Origin: Gammaproteobacteria bacterium | Lineage (GTDB): Bacteria > Pseudomonadota > Gammaproteobacteria > Nitrosococcales > Methylophagaceae | Direction: 5' to 3' | Assembly (NCBI GenBank): GCA_002402245.1 | Contig: NVVP01000062.1 | Location: 4,474-11,624, forward strand | DNA: 7,151 nt | Shown here: piece by piece, positions 3,834 to 7,151 of the stretch | Layout of the letters: each line of letters opens with the position of its first letter | How positions within the stretch are numbered: position 1 is the stretch's first letter | Notes under the pieces: generated by a model | Database searches by the model: none | What the model was told of the DNA's origin: nothing | What the model saw: the letters and a program-made list of their open reading frames with translations, nothing else | Translations under genes and position numbers: made by a program

Positions 3834-5873
3834 ATGACCAATCCTTTATTACATGATAATCAGTTGCCTGTCTTTTCTGAGATTAAAGCCGAGTTTGTTG
3901 AGCCTGCCTTGAACCAAGTATTGGAACAAGCCAAGAAAACAGTCGAAACCTTGCTAACAAATATGACCGAGCCGACATGGCAATCGCTGGTTTTGCCGAT
4001 GGAAGAGCTAGATGCCACTATTGATAAAGTATGGTCACCTGTTAGTCATTTAAATTCGGTGATGAATTCCGAAGAGTTACGTGTTGCTTACAATGCCTGC
4101 CTACCTAAACTAAGTCAGTTTGGTACCGAATTAGGCCAAAATGAAGCCTTATATAAAGCGTATAAAGATTTAGCTGAAGGTGATAGTTACGCCGATCTAG
4201 ATCTGGCTCAGAAAAAAGTAATTGATAATGCCTTACGTGATTTTCGTTTATCGGGTGTTGAATTATCAAAAGAAGATCGTGACAAATACAAGCAAATTTC
4301 TCAAAATCTAACTGCACTTACAGCTAAATTTGAAGAAAACTTATTAGATGCCACTCATGACTGGAAAAAACATATTACTGATGAAGCATTATTAGCGGGC
4401 TTACCTGAATCAACTAAAGGCATGGCTGCTCAATTTGCTCAACGTGAAAAATTAGAAGGCTGGTTATTTACTTTAGACTTCCCATCTTATATGCCGGTGA
4501 TGTCCTATGCCGATGATCGTGATTTCCGAGAAGAAATGTATACCGCATTTGCAACCAAAGCATCAGATCAAGGCCCAAGTGCAGGCAAATGGGATAATAC
4601 GCAGGTAATGGCTGATATCCTTAGCTTACGTCATGAATTGGCTCAGCTAATTGGCTTTGATAATCATGCGCAGCGATCACTTGCCACTAAAATGGCTCAA
4701 TCACCTGAGCAAGTGTTAGATTTCTTAAATGATCTGGCTACCCGTTCAAAACCTATTGCTGAAAAAGAATTTGATCAGCTAAAAGCCTTTTCTCAAGAAA
4801 CAGCAGGCATGACCGAGCTTGAAGCATGGGATGTGACTTATTTTGCTGAGAAATTACGCCAGCAACGCTATTCGATTTCACAAGAAGAATTAAAACCTTA
4901 TTTCCCAGAAGATAAAGTCGTTTCAGGCTTGTTTTCGGTAGTTAATCGCTTGTATGGCTTAGATATTAAAGAGCGTACGGATATTGATGTTTGGCATAAA
5001 GATGTGCGTTTCTTTGACATATTTGATGAGCAAGGTGAGTTACGCGGTCAATTTTATTTAGACCTATTTGCTCGTAACCATAAACGTGGTGGTGCGTGGA
5101 TGGACGAGTGTTTAGTGCGTCGTCAAACCGAAGAAGGTATTCAAACGCCTGTTGCATTTTTAACCTGTAACTTCTCTGAAGCAGTAGGTGACCAACCGGC
5201 TTTATTTACCCATGATGAAGTGACTACTTTATTCCATGAGTTTGGCCATGGCTTGCATCATATGTTGACTAAGATCCACCATGCAGGTGTTGCTGGAATT
5301 AACGGTGTGGCATGGGATGCGGTTGAATTACCAAGCCAATTTATGGAAAACTGGGCATGGGAACGTGAAGCTCTTGATTTAATCTCAGGTCACTATGAAA
5401 CCGGCGAAGTATTGCCACAAGACTTATTCGATAAAATGATTGCTGCACGAAACTTTCAATCAGCGATGGTGATGGTGCGTCAGCTAGAGTTTTCATTATT
5501 TGATTTCCGTCTACATCTTGAGTTTAAACCTGACCAAGGAGATCAAGTTGATAAAATATTAGCCGAAGTGCGCGAGAAAGTGGCTGTGGTTAAACCGCCT
5601 TTATTTAACCGTTTTGCTCACAGTTTTTCACATATCTTTGCGGGTGGTTATGCTGCGGGTTATTACAGCTATAAATGGGCTGAAGTGTTATCTGCCGATG
5701 CGTTTTCTAAGTTTGAAGAAAAAGGCATATTTGATCGTGCAACCGGCATTGAATTTCTACAAGCAATTTTAGAACAGGGAGGCTCAAAAGAACCGATGGC
5801 ATTATTCATTGAATTCCGAGGCCGTAAACCTGAAATTGATGCTTTATTACGCCACACAGGAATTGCCGCCTAA
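3834..5873 (+). CDS. prlC: Oligopeptidase A (M3 family zinc metallopeptidase)
   Basis: Cytoplasmic zinc endopeptidase of the M3 (thimet oligopeptidase) family that degrades short peptides, including cleaved signal peptides. The 679 residues compare with 680 in E. coli PrlC, and the two align from start (MTNPLL) to end without visible gaps or breaks. The zinc site is intact: HEFGH at 468-472 (H468 and H472 ligands, E469 catalytic), with the third ligand E498 in DAVELPSQ. The substrate-binding region near the C-terminus, SHIFAGGYAAGYYSYKWAEV, holds the conserved His and Tyr residues. There is no signal peptide. A weak GAAG lies four bases before the ATG. The stop codon TAA shares its last base with the ubiD ATG, so the two genes form an operon. 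The gene diverges from plcP across a 177-base gap. Confidence 0.97.
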   Translation: MTNPLLHDNQLPVFSEIKAEFVEPALNQVLEQAKKTVETLLTNMTEPTWQSLVLPMEELDATIDKVWSPVSHLNSVMNSEELRVAYNACLPKLSQFGTELGQNEALYKAYKDLAEGDSYADLDLAQKKVIDNALRDFRLSGVELSKEDRDKYKQISQNLTALTAKFEENLLDATHDWKKHITDEALLAGLPESTKGMAAQFAQREKLEGWLFTLDFPSYMPVMSYADDRDFREEMYTAFATKASDQGPSAGKWDNTQVMADILSLRHELAQLIGFDNHAQRSLATKMAQSPEQVLDFLNDLATRSKPIAEKEFDQLKAFSQETAGMTELEAWDVTYFAEKLRQQRYSISQEELKPYFPEDKVVSGLFSVVNRLYGLDIKERTDIDVWHKDVRFFDIFDEQGELRGQFYLDLFARNHKRGGAWMDECLVRRQTEEGIQTPVAFLTCNFSEAVGDQPALFTHDEVTTLFHEFGHGLHHMLTKIHHAGVAGINGVAWDAVELPSQFMENWAWEREALDLISGHYETGEVLPQDLFDKMIAARNFQSAMVMVRQLEFSLFDFRLHLEFKPDQGDQVDKILAEVREKVAVVKPPLFNRFAHSFSHIFAGGYAAGYYSYKWAEVLSADAFSKFEEKGIFDRATGIEFLQAILEQGGSKEPMALFIEFRGRKPEIDALLRHTGIAA

Positions 5874-7151
5874 TGAAGTACACGGATCTACGTGATTTTA
5901 TTGACCACCTCGAACAACGAGGTGAATTAAAACGCATAAGTGTCGAAGTAGATCCTGTGTTAGAAATGACTGAAATCTGTGATCGGGTATTACGTGCTGG
6001 TGGGCCAGCGTTATTATTTGAAAACCCGAAAGGAAGTAATATTCCCGTATTAGCCAATTTATTTGGCACTGCACACCGTGTAGCCTTAGGCATGGGCGAA
6101 GAATCAGTTGAAGCCTTACGTGGTGTGGGTGAATTGTTAGCCTTTTTAAAAGAGCCTGAACCACCTAAAGGTATGAAAGATCTGTGGCAGAAAATGCCTA
6201 TCTTTAAACAAGTGTTGAATATGGCTCCTAAAGTGGTTAAATCGGCAGCTTGCCAGCAACAAGTGATTGAAGGTGATGAGGTTGATTTAAGCCTATACCC
6301 CATTCAACACTGTTGGCCAGAAGATGTAGCACCTTTAATTACTTGGGGCTTAGTGGTTACCAAAGGTCCACATAAACCGCGACAAAATATGGGCATTTAC
6401 CGTCAGCAAGTAATAGGTAAAAACCGTGTCATTATGCGTTGGTTATCACAACGTGGTGGTGCTTTAGACTTTAAAGAATGGCAGCAAGAGCATCCGGGCG
6501 AACCCTTTCCTATTAGCGTGGTATTAGGCTGTGACCCTGCGACTATTTTAGCGGCAGTCACACCGATCCCCGATACCTTGTCAGAATACGCTTTTGCCGG
6601 CTTATTACGCGGTTCTAAAACAGAGCTAGTGAAATGTGTAGGCAATGACTTACAAGTTCCAGCCAGTGCCGAGATTGTATTAGAAGGTTTCATCTATCCT
6701 GATGATATGGCCGATGAAGGGCCTTATGGAGACCATACCGGTTATTACAATGAAGTTGAACGTTTCCCTGTGTTCACCGTTGAGCGAATCACTCAACGTA
6801 AAGATCCTATCTATCATAGTACCTATACAGGTAGACCACCTGATGAACCGGCTATTTTAGGTGTGGCATTGAATGAAGTGTTTGTACCTATTTTACAGCG
6901 CCAATTTCCAGAAATAGTCGACTTTTACTTACCGCCTGAAGGCTGTTCATACCGAATGGCAGTGGTCAGTATGAAAAAACAATACCCTGGTCATGCCAAA
7001 CGGGTGATGATGGGGATTTGGTCATTCTTACGTCAGTTTATGTATACCAAGTTTATTATTGTGGTCGATGATGACGTCAATGTACGTGATTGGAATGACG
7101 TTATCTGGGCGATTACCACTCGCATGGATCCCAGCCGAGATACCACCTTAA
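5873..7151 (+). CDS. ubiD: UbiD, 4-hydroxy-3-polyprenylbenzoate decarboxylase, C-terminus beyond the window
   Basis: Prenylated-FMN-dependent decarboxylase of ubiquinone biosynthesis, converting 3-polyprenyl-4-hydroxybenzoate to 2-polyprenylphenol; its cofactor is made by UbiX. I translated 426 codons with no stop, against 497 in E. coli, so about 70 residues lie outside. The match is continuous from MKYTDLRDFIDHLEQRGELK. Conserved segments include LFENPKG, NLFGTAHRVALGMG, LAFLKEPEPPKG, CWPEDVAPLITWG, the cofactor-binding stretch around RQNMGIYRQQ, DTLSEYAFAGLLRG, EGPYGDHTGYY (starting at catalytic-type Glu 282), and STYTGRPPDEPA with GHAKRVMMG. The start codon overlaps the prlC stop (TAATG). 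AGGA inside the end of prlC lies 11 bases upstream, a rather long spacing that suggests translation is coupled to prlC. Confidence 0.97.
   Translation, partial: MKYTDLRDFIDHLEQRGELKRISVEVDPVLEMTEICDRVLRAGGPALLFENPKGSNIPVLANLFGTAHRVALGMGEESVEALRGVGELLAFLKEPEPPKGMKDLWQKMPIFKQVLNMAPKVVKSAACQQQVIEGDEVDLSLYPIQHCWPEDVAPLITWGLVVTKGPHKPRQNMGIYRQQVIGKNRVIMRWLSQRGGALDFKEWQQEHPGEPFPISVVLGCDPATILAAVTPIPDTLSEYAFAGLLRGSKTELVKCVGNDLQVPASAEIVLEGFIYPDDMADEGPYGDHTGYYNEVERFPVFTVERITQRKDPIYHSTYTGRPPDEPAILGVALNEVFVPILQRQFPEIVDFYLPPEGCSYRMAVVSMKKQYPGHAKRVMMGIWSFLRQFMYTKFIIVVDDDVNVRDWNDVIWAITTRMDPSRDTTL

Noticed and set aside
5806..6693. Minus-strand open frames opposite ubiD (5806-6303, 5898-6164, 6403-6693)
   Set aside because: ubiD on the plus strand is continuous and matches its family throughout. 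These are antisense shadows.

Overview
The window looks like core chromosome from a moderately AT-rich gammaproteobacterium, probably a marine Alteromonadales-type organism (Shewanella/Colwellia/Psychromonas-like). That rests on close resemblance of the oligopeptidase A, UbiD, MlaA and YrbG-like proteins to their Escherichia coli counterparts, on base composition, and on the presence of a plcP-like lipid-remodelling pair. It is an inference, not an identification. I see no insertion sequences, phage genes, tRNA or rRNA genes, or CRISPR arrays. No gap between genes reaches 300 bases.

Layout. Four genes lie on the minus strand. In their own reading direction they are: a metallophosphoesterase of the PlcP type (3656 to 2859), a family-4 type glycosyltransferase starting on the very next base after the PlcP stop codon (2858 to 1851), the outer-membrane lipoprotein MlaA/VacJ (1681 to 959), and a YrbG-type sodium/calcium exchanger cut off by the window edge (829 to 1). 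Two genes lie on the plus strand, diverging from plcP: oligopeptidase A, prlC (3834 to 5873), and ubiD (from 5873, cut off by the right edge), which overlap by one base.

The most informative signal is in the 177-bp divergent region between plcP and prlC. On the minus strand it holds four 7-base half-sites at exact 11-bp spacing (3704-3743). The first and last are perfect CTGTCAT, and a -10-like hexamer follows exactly 10 bases downstream. This is the architecture of a tandem Pho box (PhoB-binding) promoter. Together with the two genes behind it, it predicts a phosphate-starvation lipid-remodelling operon: PlcP would cleave phospholipid head groups to leave diacylglycerol, and the glycosyltransferase would turn the diacylglycerol into a phosphorus-free glycolipid. 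MlaA, which moves phospholipids out of the outer leaflet of the outer membrane, lies directly downstream, so three of the four minus-strand genes concern membrane lipid composition.

A second compact regulatory region lies between mlaA and the exchanger gene. A strong minus-strand terminator hairpin (862-890) sits just downstream of a candidate promoter whose 17-bp spacer is filled by a perfect 20-bp palindrome (896-915). The protein families here are all known. What may be new is the regulatory layout, not a new protein system.
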